NCBI GenBank assembly: GCA_030248195.1
Contig: JASAND010020435.1
Location: 1-64,000, forward strand
Source: Trissonchulus latispiculum
Lineage: Eukaryota > Nematoda > Enoplea > Enoplida > Ironidae
Direction of reading: 5' to 3'
Length of the DNA: 64,000 nucleotides
The notes under the pieces were generated by a model. That model saw only the letters and a list, made by a program, of their open reading frames with translations. It did not search any database and was not told the DNA's origin. Positions 38,160-48,842 of this stretch are shown piece after piece (the first letter of the stretch is position 1; each line of letters begins with the position of its first letter). The position numbers were made by a program, and so were the translations under genes.

Positions 38160-39149
38160 CATTTGCAGAGAACTGGTTTTCTTGTGCCCTCTTTCTACGG
38201 TTTACGTTATGTTAAAAGTTTGCAAGTAAAAATAATCTGCGGAAAGGTGAACGGCATATGTAATGGAAAAGGCTAAATAAAACCTAAAAATGACAGAGAA
38301 AAGCTCAGCTTGTAGTAGATTGTGACTCTTGATTTAACTGATTTAATTGTCCAATGCCCTGGTTATGAGCGGCGTGCCTGTGAAATCGTGATATGAACTA
38401 TGAAACGTCCAAGCACTGTATGAAGTAATTGTCATGTAATTACCAGAGTTGCCAGTCAGTGTGAAACCCCCAGAAATTCATCATTAGGGACATAGGTTCT
38501 AGTGTAGATAGGAAGAATAAGGCTAGAAGTAGCACTACTATCACGCAGACGACGCAGAATGGAATAGAACTTCAGTAGAAGGTAGCTTAATGAAGTTTCG
38601 GGAGGTTACTAACTAATAATGGAGGGGTCGCTACCCTTCCCGGGTCAGTAATAGGCCCTAACATTGTTTTACTGTATAATGGAGGAGTCGTTACTCTTCC
38701 CAGGCCACGAATAAGGTCTCACATTGTCAAGAAGTCAATTAAAAGCTGAGTAAAATAGCTGGAAATTATGAAGGAAAACGAAAACAAAGAAAGAATTGTT
38801 GAATAACCTGCAATTTAACAAGAGGTTTCGAGTTAAAAAGGTTTTACGCTGCCAGTAAGGGCAAATATTGGAAGATGGGTCAAAATAAGGTCATAATTTG
38901 CCCATTAGTAGCATAAAATTATGTTAATTGGTGTTCATAAGTGTTAATTAGGCATATATAATTCATATCAGTTAGGTGATAATTAGTTAATTTGTGAAAT
39001 TTTTGGTCAAAATACAAGTTGGGCTTATCTGAAAGGCAATTCTCTTCTGACTCCAAAACTTCAAACCCGGTCACTTAACTCCCAATATCGCCAAAGTTAT
39101 AAGTAAAAGAAGTTTTGATTACTTACATTTTAATTTTGTAATATTGGCC
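38160..39149. repeat. Mostly featureless; tandem pair at 38617-38745
   Basis: Two adjacent units of about 63 bp begin TAATGGAGG(G/A)GTCG and end CATTG, with about 80 percent identity. Otherwise no gene is recognised. Confidence 0.4.
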
Positions 39150-40377
39150 TTAAGGGGGGGGGCACTTTTTTGCCGATTTTTCGATCATCTCCGATTTTGC
39201 TGATTTTCACATATTTTGTAGTCCCCATGGGTCCGCGAAACAAGACATGAGCGTTTTGCGAAATATTGCTTCTATCGTTCTGTACAGGCCCTCAAAGGTG
39301 ACCTCGACCTGTGTTAAACATAGGAAAATGAAAAAGCTTTGTTAAAAAGTTTGTGGCAGAAAATGTTTTCGCTGTATAAGAGTCAGAACTCTGAAACCTT
39401 TTCAGAACCATTAAGGACATAATGTAGAGTGCAGCTATCTCCTCTGAAGTGATTCTGTTAGTATTGGATTTTTAGCGAATTTTTAAAGTCAGAATTTTGG
39501 AAAATCGGCCATTTTTGGACCATGAAAAACAGGACCTACGGTACTGTTTTGCTTGTCCTGAACGATTGGCAAAAGGTACAGAAACGGCCAATAGATAGCT
39601 GCACTCTACGCATAAAACCACGTCTTATGAAAGTACTCGCACGTTTCTATCATCTACACTAAGCTCAAAAAATTTGCCACAAATACAGCAAATTTTGCTA
39701 AAAATGGCCATTTTTCATAATTTTCACATTCTTTTGATAATTTCTCACTCATTATGTGGTAAAAAATCACCAAACTTGGCAGATTAATTAATATATCCAT
39801 GTCTGTCACATAATGTGGCCAAAACAAATGCGTCAATATTGAACATGACTGCTGTGGCGGCACCTTTGATCTTTATAGGTGATAAGTGTCAATTTTAAAA
39901 TTTTTCCAAATATAGACAAAATGGGTATCAACCGATATATAGCTAATGGAACGAGGAGCAACTTTTCTCATACAACCATGGGTCTAAAATGTTGTCTGTG
40001 CAAGATAAAACGAGTTAAATTGATACTGGGCAGTCCTGCAAGGTTAGGTCAGTGCAGCACTCAAGCATGCATTATGAACGCCTGGATAGCTGGCTTTGAG
40101 CCGCGTCTGCACTTAAATATTACCTTAGTAAAGGCTTTAATTTGATGTATCGGTTAACCCTGTTTTCGGTCGCGTTTGGTCTCCACCTGACCTTGCAGGG
40201 CTCATCACCGGAATTTTCAAGTTTTCCGGCTTTGGACCTGAATAACTCTGTCACATTTTGATTTCGAACGCTAATATTCTAAGTTATTTTTGAGAACATA
40301 TGGGGGCATAATATTATGTGTGAAAATGAGCGAAATCCGTGACTATCGATTTTTGACCAAAGTGACCCCCCCCTTAA
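39150..40377. mobile_element. TTAA-flanked DNA element (1.2 kb)
   Basis: The element 39154-40373 has TTAA on both sides and inverted ends GGGGGGGGGCACTTT and AAAGTGACCCCCCCC. It matches the two blocks at 36-245 and 1760-2109. No transposase. It belongs with the other TTAA-bounded elements in the window by target site, but has different termini. Confidence 0.7.
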
Positions 40378-42441
40378 GTGACGTTTATAACAGGGCGTAA
40401 CCGTTGCGTGAGGTTACGCCCATTCATGTTTCCATTCATTGAGCCCCTGTTGGCTGTCTCCTAGCAAAGATTTGCCTCGCAGAGAAGGACTTAACACACA
40501 CCTTTTAGTATAGTAATAAGTTCGGAGGGGGCTTAACTCCCTCCCAAATAATTAAAATGAAACGAAAATTAGTAGTCTTAGGTGGTTAAGTACGTAGAAC
40601 AATAATATTTAGTTTATATTTCTTGTAAAAATAGGTTGTTCCTTGTATGCACATTTTTACGTAACAATTGCCCTCCCAACTAGTCTGCAAGGAACACTGG
40701 AGCTCCAGTGAGGGAGAGCAATTGTCACTAGGATTAACGGGCGGCTTCCCTTGTCTACGGCCGAAAGGTCACGCCCAACTGGAAAGAAAGGGGCTTGGAG
40801 ACAAGGAAGCGCCTGAAAAATAACAAACAAAAATTACTAAATGATACGGCCAAATTGGCACTTAATATTTATTTTTCCATAATCGGCCCCGAGAGGCCTT
40901 CATTTTGTATAATTTCGCTTTTTAATTCTTGTAATTTAATTTCTAAAGCCGGAAATTTCCCCTTTAATGGTCACCTTTACGTGGTAACCAAAAAGTCTGC
41001 AGTTTCCCAAAATTCAGCTTGGAAAGTCCATCAAAAAGGGGTCAGTTGGAGGGTCATAATTTCTTTCCCTCGTTAATCTCCCCTCCAACGGACCAGCCGC
41101 CTCGCCAGCCCATGTCTGGCACACGTTGTAAGATAGGGAGCTTCCAGAAATTTCTGGAAGCTCCAGCAAAATCAAAGGAAAAGCGACAGAAAAGCAAACA
41201 CCAGTGAGCTGTCAGACTCCTGTCGGCTCACTGGAAAATTTCAAATTTTCATCAGTGTTCGTCTGAGTCTCGGCCGAGAGCGGTCGGGTTTCCCCCCCCC
41301 ATTATTAGCACGTCTTCCCGTTGTGCCAGCGTTTTGGCCGGGAATAAAAGACGTGCTCTCCCCCCGGTTAGGACTCGAGTTAAGGCCCTCATCTGACCCG
41401 CACTGGTCAGAGGACAAGATCTGAGCCTACACGACGAACACCGCACGTTGAGGGCCACATGAGCGTGCTATGCTCGGCCAGGACCTGCACCCCAGGAACA
41501 CATTTTAGGGATTTTTAGAAGGCCGTATGGCCTAAAATTCACTTTTTGTGGCCTTCGGGCCTTGACTGGAAATTAATCTTGTGTGACCAAGCCACGGCCT
41601 AATTGGCCTTTTTCTTTTAATAGGGGCTTTATGCCCAAACTTTTTCCTTTTCAATTTGTCGGGGTTTTGTAGAAGAACTGGGATTTTAAGTGGGGACCCA
41701 CCCCTGAGTTGAGATAGGAGGTCCCTTGGTTACGACCTCAAATTAGAATTGAGCTAGTCTAGGGAATAATTCTCCCCACAGCCGGCAATTAGGAATTGCC
41801 GGCAGTAATCGCAAAATAGGCGCTACTGAAAACGCGCCAAAAACATTGTCTGTAATTGTGCATTTGTAATTATGAATTGTTGTCTTGTGTAGGTCGGCAA
41901 CCAAAATTAGTAGGAACTAAAAAATCTGAACCGTTTTAACCATTAAATATACAGTCGTTTTAAGGGGAATGGCCGACTTCCCCGTTATTCACGTATCTAA
42001 TTTAAAGCTGTCCTTAGCGGAATGTGTTTGAGTAGTTTTGTTTGCTGTAATAATTGCCTAAGCAATTATTACTCGTTCTGCTTTCCAAACTTATCAAAGT
42101 TTTAAAACTCCAACAAAAATTATCTTTCATCAAAATTCATAAAGTTACAAATTCTAGGACAGAATCCAGGAAGAGGCAAAGCAAACTTACTACAGAATTA
42201 GGGAGAAAATGTGCATACAATAAGTAGGTAGGTAATGTTAAGGAGTAGTTAGGCCTCATTATGTTGTATAATCGTATGTGTAGATATTGTCGTAAGCTAT
42301 AGTGTGAATGAGACCCCCCACATTTACGTAAGTGGCTCCTTGGGCAAACCCCTCATGGAGTGTGAGGTTTCAAGGTTAGCCCTCCTTGTAGAGCGTGAGT
42401 TACGAGCCAAAATTGGGTAATTGCGAGAGTGAATCAGGGCA
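40378..42441. repeat. Palindrome-rich region of unknown nature
   Basis: Six strong dyads lie in 1.7 kb: 40394-40420 (GGCGTAACC arms), 40695-40710 (CACTGGAGCTCCAGTG), 41137-41164 (28-bp perfect palindrome centred on CCAGAAATTTCTGG), 41201-41234 (CCAGTGAGC arms), 41781-41803 (GCCGGCAATT arms) and 42048-42071 (TAATAATTGC arms). ORFs here, including 40795-41076, have no recognised domain. The stretch lies between two inverted TATAGCAAGG elements. Confidence 0.45.
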
Positions 42442-43709
42442 TATAGCAAGGTTCACAAAAAAAATCACCCCGAAAATTCACAAAAAAAAATCACCCACCT
42501 AGACGGCTAACAACAAGCCGCAGCCGGAAAATTTTTTGCATGGTAATAGCCACAAGTCCCAACCCCAACATATGTAAGTTTGGCTGCCGAGGCTCAATTC
42601 CTCCGACTAGGGTGCCCAAAATAGTCGACCCACCCAAAATCGGACCCTCGGACAACTCCGGACCAAAATTGAAATTTTTGCTGGTACTCACTATGGACTA
42701 TGCACAGGTACCCCATATTATGCATGTGACATGTCCTAACTCTAAGCTATCCAACCATATATTGGATTCCCTGCCAGGTCCTCTGGGTTCGCCACCGGTG
42801 GGTGATTTTTTTTTGTGAACAAGTTCACAAAAGAAAAATCACTATCAACTTTTTGTAAAATGCCTCTGGGGCAACCGCTAGGGTAAAACTAATGCCAAAT
42901 TCGAGCTCAGCCACCCGGAAAACCTATATAGAGCATGTTTTAGGTACCTCAACCCTCTTCTGGCAGACGGTCCGGCCGATGGACCCGGCCCGGACCCTCC
43001 GGACCCAGGGGGTGGTCAGGATCACCTATCTGGGCAAAAGCTACCTAAAAACTAATGCCAAATTTGAATTCTACGCACCGAAAAACCTATATAGGCGAGT
43101 TTTTAGGCTTCTTGGACCTTGAAATAAAATTTTTGGTCAGTCACGTGACCCCGACCCAGGTCACGTGACCCTAGGCCAAGTCACGTGACCATTCCAGATA
43201 CGAAATTACTCCGCCAAATTATTTGTTCTGTGCTTACTAGAGCAATAGAACACAAAATAAGTGGATTCCTAGCTTCCTGGTATCAATAATAAAGGTCAAG
43301 CACATTGGCCTGGGTAGCCACTTTGGACCCGGGGGCCGAGAACCAAAATTCGAAGTTCAGCCTGTGCAAAAAATACTTGGGGGTCCAAATTTTTTTACAT
43401 AATAACACTATGGACTATGCTCTATTTATGCATGAAAAGAAAAATTTCCTAGCTATATCCTGAGATCAGATCCGGTGGTGATTTTTTTTGTGAACGAGTG
43501 ATTTTTTTTGTGAATTCGTTCACAAAAAAAAAATCACAAAAATTTTTTATTACTCAGGCAACACGAGGGCTACCGGCATGAAATTTGCACCATATGTAGA
43601 GGGGGTCACTACCGTTCCATACGTACCAAAAGTTTTTCGATCGGACTTCATTTGCAGAAATTGCCAGCAAAAATTCGATTTTTGATTTTTTTTTGTGAAC
43701 CTTGCTATA
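42442..43709 (+). mobile_element. TATAGCAAGG element, copy 3
   Basis: 1268 bp with TATAGCAAGG and CCTTGCTATA ends. Same orientation as copy 1 and inverted relative to copy 2, with which it is nearly identical. The GTCACGTGAC triple cluster lies at 43140-43190. With copy 2 it brackets a 4.28-kb segment. Confidence 0.82.
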
Positions 43710-44385
43710 CCATGTAAACCCCCTTTGTCTGATAAGGGTATTGGGACTGCCAGAATGAATGAGTAAAATGTTTAGATATTAGGCAGGAAAAATGGGGCCA
43801 AATTGAGTAGCAATTTGGGCTCAAAACACAGATAAGTTAAATTCTGTAATAATTATTGGCTGGATGTGTAACTGCTGTTTCCGGAGTGAAAACCGTATGA
43901 ATCTACATAAAGAAATGTTGGTATCTTCGGCGATTTAAGCAGGTTTTGCAGCCTAGGGTCACGGGGACCCCGAATTAGGTCTGCCAAACCTGTTGGATTT
44001 CCGGTCATCCGTGTAGGCTGCCCTGCGATTAGGGGACGGATGAGTCGCACTCATGGAATCCAGAAATAGCCGAATCAGGACTACAGCAGAATGGTTTAAA
44101 TCACTACGAAATTAACCCAAAGTCTAGTTTTATGTGTTAGACATCCGATTAGCGGACTGGTAGTTTATTTAGTTCTAGATAAGAAAATGGTTGCAGTCTT
44201 GTTGTACTAATTAGCTGGAGTTCTTAATGATTGGGAAATGATTGATCAGTATAGCTAGGTCTAGTTAGGACAGAGGTATTAATGGTCTTGGCCTAAAATT
44301 ATCATGGGCCCACGGTCGTTACCGTAATCGCTTAACTTCCCATGTCAACGGCCAAAAGATGAGCCAAACTAAAAGAAAAGAAGTA
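43710..44385. other. No feature recognised
   Basis: Between the TATAGCAAGG element and the tRNA-like sequence. The frame at 43853-44050 has no support. Confidence 0.4.
44371..44385 (-). terminator. Pol III T-tract after tRNA-like sequence
   Basis: On the minus strand, TTCTTTTCTTTT follows the 3' end of the tRNA-like sequence within about 6 nt, the usual layout for RNA polymerase III termination. Confidence 0.6.
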
Positions 44386-44456
44386 GACCCGTGCTGAGAT
44401 TCGAACTCAGATTCTCTGGATTAGAGTCCAGTGCTCATCCATTGAGCTACACGGGT
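44386..44456 (-). tRNA. tRNA-Arg(UCU)-like, 6-nt anticodon loop
   Basis: A cloverleaf can be drawn with a perfect 7-bp acceptor stem (ACCCGTG/CACGGGT), D arm GCTC/GAGC, T arm CTGAG-TTCGAAT-CTCAG and a 5-bp anticodon stem CTGGA/TCCAG. The loop reads CTCTAA, one base short of the normal seven. Animal tRNA-Arg(UCU) has CTTCTAA, so one T appears to be lost at or beside U33. A pol III T-tract follows. The good stems argue against a random decayed copy; the short loop argues against normal decoding. It could be a young pseudogene, an odd tRNA or a sequencing error. Confidence 0.65.
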
Positions 44457-44459
44457 TAC

Positions 44460-45825
44460 AATTAGAACAAGTTTAGGCTAGCCTATATAGAAAAGCAATT
44501 TAGCAACCCAGTACGTGTGCAGTTCAGTTAGTACATTATATGTACAAGTTATGCATATGTGGAAGCAAACTTTAATTATGTTTCTCTCACTAATTACTTA
44601 ATATTTTTTGGTGCTGTAAGCACAAAAATTGTTCAGTTTTTCAAGCTCTACAAGAATATGTAACTTTTATTCAAATTCGTGTTCTTCAAAATTCCTCAAA
44701 TTTATATGCCAGTTTTGCACAAGTTTAAACAAGCTCAAGTGAAAGGGTGGTAGATTGTGCGTCTATCACTCGGCTGGCTGCCAGGGTTGCCAGCGCCGGA
44801 TCGAATAGCGGTTCGGTACGGTTCCCCGAGCTTCTTAGGTAGTTATGTGGAAAGTAGTTAGCTATTTAGTTCGGTAGGGCGGTAAATCGGTAAGTAGGGA
44901 CTGCGTAAAATGGCTGCTGAGACAGTGAGTGAGTGAGTTTTTGTAGTTTTGCATAAACTGATGAAAACTAATTACATGCAAAAACTCACTCAAAATCAGC
45001 CAGTTAGTTTTGATTTAAGTTAATTAGTCCAGTTCCAACCCTGCAAATAAATGATTAATAGGGATTTTATATTAAATCACCAGGTAGCTTTAAGTTAACG
45101 TTAATATTACGTAGGCTTTAGTTAGTTAGCCTAAGTAAGTAGGTCATCAATTAAGACAATTGTTATATGTACTTAGCAATTGACCATCTTCCAATATCAG
45201 AAATTCACTACAAATGTCCAGTTTCGTATGTATATTTGATCTAATCTATGGGTCACGGGAAATGAACCCATTTCCCGTGACAAATCGACAAAATCAGGCC
45301 GGACACACGTCAAAAACACGTTAACATTGGCCAGTATTATTGTTTGCCCTGAAGATTGTGCAAAATTTAGTCAGAATCAGTGCATTTCACGTTAAAATGG
45401 CCCTAGAAGGCCGGTCTGTGCAAAGAAAGGACAAAAGCAAACGAAGTCCGAGCATAGGTTGTAAACAGCGCACTTTTCGTACAATTCTCAAGAATATTTT
45501 GTCTAGCTACAAGTTCAGTCAGGCCCAGCCGGGCCAAAGGTGGAAACCTTACGAATCATTTCGTCCAATCAAGAAATTACGGCAAGTTTAACCAAATCCC
45601 GAAAATATATACAAGCTAACAGAGGCCAGGAGGGCCCAATTGGTGACAACAAGTTACCAGAAACGGTTAATATTGTCAAAGAAGCAATAATCAATGATTT
45701 TCTGTCATTTCTTCAATTCACAAGTTCAAATGGGGCCCAAAATGCACATTTTGGGCCTGGAAAGCAAAGGAACGAGTAATGGTTGCTGGGTTCGATTCCC
45801 GCACCATAATCTTGTACTAATGGGT
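44460..45825. other. No gene assigned; B-box-like motif at 45788
   Basis: The frames 45340-45591 and 45540-45779 show basic, exon-like composition without a recognised domain. At 45786-45806, CTGGGTTCGATTCCCGCACC resembles a tRNA B box and 3' end, perhaps a SINE relic abutting the retrotransposon. Confidence 0.35.
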
Positions 45826-45840
45826 TTTAACCCATTTGAT

Positions 45841-46497
45841 TCAGGTGCGCAGACAGTCGCTGATCAGGATTCGGAGTCGTGCGCTATCCAGTTTGGAGCA
45901 GTCAGTGGAAGCGTTCAGTCCAGTCAAGGAACCCGTAGCCAGATTCATTGTGTGCTTATCTAATCTGAAAAAATGAGCTGGTATTTGGTCTGGACCAGCA
46001 GCAGAAGTAGATTTCAAGGTGGCTATAGCCTCCTGAATAGCTTTTAAACTAAATATAACGTTTTCAAAGGGACTGTCAAAGTCTTGACCGGCCAGGTTTA
46101 GATCCCTCCCGTTATCCTTTACAAAAACCGATTCAAACTGAGAGTTTAGTAAGTTCGCTTTTTCAATATCATCCACCACAGTTTTACCTTCAGCACATAA
46201 CACGGACATTGCATCTGGACAGGACAATCCGTTTTACATAAGCATAAAACTTACGATCAGAAGGCGCCTGCAAAAATTTGATTTCAGAGGTCAGGTAAAA
46301 CTTTCTGATTTCTGAATCGCATTTTCGTGAAATATCCTCAAAACGCAATTTATTTTCATTGTTGGGAACCCTTCTAATCTTTTTGTGCAGTCTCCTCTTG
46401 CGCAAAAGTAGAATCCTAATGTTTTTCGGAAATTTAGGTTTACGGCCAGCGGAAAAAATCTTCTTGGCACGTTTTCATCCGTAATTTGAATACACAA
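45841..46497 (-). pseudogene. Frameshifted linker and N-terminal reverse transcriptase remnant
   Basis: Overlapping minus-strand frames 46497-46291, 46405-46190 and 46227-45841 together cover the basic linker (KLRFEDISRKCDSEIRKFYL) and the start of an RT domain (TSAAGPDQIPAHFF, the usual SAGPDGIP signature). The frame then drifts and stops at the element's inverted repeat. The FADD/YADD catalytic motif is absent. It cannot act as an RT. Confidence 0.75.
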
Positions 46498-46587
46498 CTC
46501 TTTAAAAGCAGACCACTTATCATTTGGTTACATACAGTTACATATGGTTCAAAAAATCGGACCAGTTTATCATTTCAAGCGTAGTTA

Positions 46588-47457
46588 TCATACCAGCATA
46601 ATCAGCTTGGTCCCAGCAAAGATACGAGTGCGAACATGTAGCGGCGCTTTCACATTTACATCAAAACAAGCACAACAATGATCATTGTTGGAGACTGGAG
46701 GTTGAACACTAACAGCGGAAATCAAATTTGGATCACTTTCAAAAACAAGATCAAGGGTATTTTCCCCTCTGGTTGGATCGAGAACTTTCTGAGTGAAGCC
46801 ATTTTCGAGAAACATATTCATAAACTCAGACTGTTTGTAGGTGGCGGCTGCGTGTGGGAAACCCCAGTCAACTCCAGGTAAGTTGAAATCCCCAGTGACT
46901 ATAAGGGGAAGCCTTTTTCTTAACATAAATTTTAGACAGTTTTCCAAACTTTGAAGGCAATCCGTGTCGGTAATCGAAGCTCTGTAAAATGTACTATAAA
47001 TACACTTTTTGCCTCCTATCCCGGAAACTTCAACAGCAATACCTTCTATAGACTGTAGTCTTGGCAGTTTCAGTTCCCTACTAGACAAACACTTCGCCAC
47101 CAAAATAGCAACTCCACAGCCCCGAAATCCGGTTAACCTGTCTTTGTGGAAAATATTATACTCACTTTTGCACAAGAAAAGGCTACTGGGGCAATCTTCG
47201 TTAAGCCAAGTTCCATTTAAACAGATAATATGGGGGAACTCGTACTGAAAGCATACTTCAAAGTGAAACTGCAAAAATTTGTTGCATATACTTCTAACAT
47301 TGCAAAAAATAGCCTTAATAAGATCACCGTTACTTTCCGCACAGAAAGCAGAAGCAGTCGTAGTAGCAGCAGCAGAAATAGTGGCAACAGAGACGGTAGA
47401 AGCAGAGGAATCCAAGTCAAAAGCAGTAGCAACAGCTACCTGTGGTAGATCGGCCAT
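46588..47457 (-). CDS. Retrotransposon ORF2 N-terminus: EEP-type endonuclease
   Basis: A 289-codon frame. After an Ala/Ser/Thr-rich start it carries the apurinic-like endonuclease order: FCNVRSICNK (Asn at about 53), NGTWL (81-85), FRGCGVAIL, YRAS, VTGDFN (189-192), NTLDLVF (233-239) and NNDH (His at about 260). In active relatives NGTWL reads TETWL, where the Glu binds the metal; here that position is Gly. The final SDH is NDH. These changes suggest an inactive enzyme. ORF2 stops after the endonuclease; the rest is shifted. It resembles the CR1/L2/Jockey group, clade not resolved. Confidence 0.82.
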   Translation of the reverse strand: MADLPQVAVATAFDLDSSASTVSVATISAAATTTASAFCAESNGDLIKAIFCNVRSICNKFLQFHFEVCFQYEFPHIICLNGTWLNEDCPSSLFLCKSEYNIFHKDRLTGFRGCGVAILVAKCLSSRELKLPRLQSIEGIAVEVSGIGGKKCIYSTFYRASITDTDCLQSLENCLKFMLRKRLPLIVTGDFNLPGVDWGFPHAAATYKQSEFMNMFLENGFTQKVLDPTRGENTLDLVFESDPNLISAVSVQPPVSNNDHCCACFDVNVKAPLHVRTRIFAGTKLIMLV

Positions 47458-47475
47458 CCTACCGTGACCGGACCT

Positions 47476-48756
47476 TCAGCGGTGCAGCGGTAATTCAGCC
47501 GGAGTGTGGCGTGTGCTGACAGCCTGGGCGAATGACATAGGGAGGGGTGAACTGGGCAGGAGAGGGCTGGAAGAACTAAGTGGACGGATATAGGAATCAG
47601 GAGAATTGGGATTGGAATACTGGGACACGCATTGCTGACTACAGTTAGTAAATGGACAATAGCGCTGCTTGTGGCCTATACCCTGGCACCCATAGCAAAC
47701 TACATTGCCTAGGCGGCGGAATCGGCAGTTTGCAGTGATGTGACCCTTAACACCGCAGTGAAAACAGAGCGGTACAGAACGGGAATACGTACCAATCGGG
47801 AATTGACTGTGACGTCTAGTCATTTTTCTGGCATAGGGGCGGGCATGATCTATGCAGGGAATTGGCTCTTTTCCGTCCCGAACAATCTCAACTGAGATTC
47901 CCATGTCAAAAACATCAATGGCAGTATTATATAACTCCTCAGAACCAACCCACGGCCGTAATTCCATTAATATTTCACCAAGAGTGTTACGACCGGGGAA
48001 AGTACGAGAGGTAATAGGAGTGTCCTTATGGATTCCGGTTGTCCAGTAAGCGTTTCTATCCGGATAGGTAGAATGGGCTAGAAGGAAATCACCAGAATTG
48101 CGCAGTGCATCCCGGAACGATGCACATCGCTCCAGCTTTGCTTTCTGAATGTCTTTCATTAGCAAAAGTTCGTAGGACATGTCACGGTTTGGGACGTCAC
48201 GACAGGCTTTCCCGAGCTTTTTAGCCGCAACCGGGCTAGTCGTTGTGAGGATTTTACAGGCTTTCTCCTCAAAGCCATAATAGAGCAATCTACAATACTG
48301 AAATGCACGCTCGGCCGATCTGAATTTCTTACCATCAAAATAAACGTCAAAGCAGAAAAAGCAGGACAGCGGGTCTGAGGAACCAGAAAACACTACAACG
48401 TTCATTTCTCTGGGTGAGGGATCGTGGGAGCTATCATCGTTGGCTGAGCAGTGAGAGGACGGGTCAGTTTGCGTGGCTTTGGGTACGGTAGACGCAGGAA
48501 TTGAATGACTGGACACATTTGAGGATACATTTGTGCCTTTTGCCTTTGAGTGAATGCAATCACCACAAAGCCAAACGATGTTAAGTTTGATCATCTTCTC
48601 AAAGTTATTAAACAATTGGGTGAATAATCCTACACAGCGAGCATGGGAAGCCTTGGTGCAGGAATGACATGACACCTGATGATCCATCAGCGCAGTACCA
48701 ACGCCACATTGTTGGGAGCAAGATCGCGGGGTTTCCTCGTCATTTTGCATAGTCAT
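47476..48756 (-). CDS. Retrotransposon ORF1: PHD finger, NADAR domain, two CCHC knuckles
   Basis: An intact 426-codon frame. Residues 13-67 form a PHD-type finger (C17, CHSC at 30-33, H38, C41, WLCGDC at 62-67). Residues about 121-268 match the NADAR/YbiA fold: FDGKKFRSAERAFQYCRL, AAKKLGKACRDVP, LRNSGDFLLA, YWTTGI and GRNTLGEILMELR. Residues 331-344 and 354-367 are two CX2CX4HX4C knuckles that would bind nucleic acid. A Ser/Pro-rich tail follows. ORF1 proteins of LINEs normally chaperone RNA. Known NADAR proteins act on ADP-ribose and remove it from guanine. The knuckles place this ORF as a gag-like protein; the NADAR role is inferred. The usual FSNF start of NADAR is altered (FSGSSDPLSCFF). 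Confidence 0.9.
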   Translation of the reverse strand: MTMQNDEETPRSCSQQCGVGTALMDHQVSCHSCTKASHARCVGLFTQLFNNFEKMIKLNIVWLCGDCIHSKAKGTNVSSNVSSHSIPASTVPKATQTDPSSHCSANDDSSHDPSPREMNVVVFSGSSDPLSCFFCFDVYFDGKKFRSAERAFQYCRLLYYGFEEKACKILTTTSPVAAKKLGKACRDVPNRDMSYELLLMKDIQKAKLERCASFRDALRNSGDFLLAHSTYPDRNAYWTTGIHKDTPITSRTFPGRNTLGEILMELRPWVGSEELYNTAIDVFDMGISVEIVRDGKEPIPCIDHARPYARKMTRRHSQFPIGTYSRSVPLCFHCGVKGHITANCRFRRLGNVVCYGCQGIGHKQRYCPFTNCSQQCVSQYSNPNSPDSYIRPLSSSSPLLPSSPLPMSFAQAVSTRHTPAELPLHR

Positions 48757-48842
48757 AAGGCGTCTTCTTCGTTTTGGTCCAATATCAATCTATCAATCAA
48801 CCACTATATATAAAAATTCGTACCTGAATCAAATGGGTTAAA

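Larger units (their letters stand above)
45826..48842 (-). mobile_element. Non-LTR retrotransposon piece (5' part), bounded by short inverted repeats
   Basis: Minus-strand order: 5' leader, ORF1 (48756-47476), an 18-bp gap, then ORF2 with endonuclease (47457-46588), a frameshifted basic linker and the start of the reverse transcriptase, cut at about 45846. The palm motifs of the RT, the 3' UTR and a tail are missing. Loss of the 3' half is the opposite of normal LINE truncation. AACCCATTTGATTCAGGT occurs at 45829-45846 and inverted at 48822-48839, so both boundaries sit on the same short sequence. Confidence 0.82.

Noticed and set aside
41225..41260. CTGATGA followed by GAAA on the minus strand, as in a hammerhead ribozyme
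   Set aside because: Only six bases separate the motifs, so stem II cannot form, and no matching stem I/III with a cleavage triplet was found.
40378..45825. Possible LTR retrotransposon
   Set aside because: No direct long terminal repeats, primer-binding site layout or gag-pol motifs could be found.
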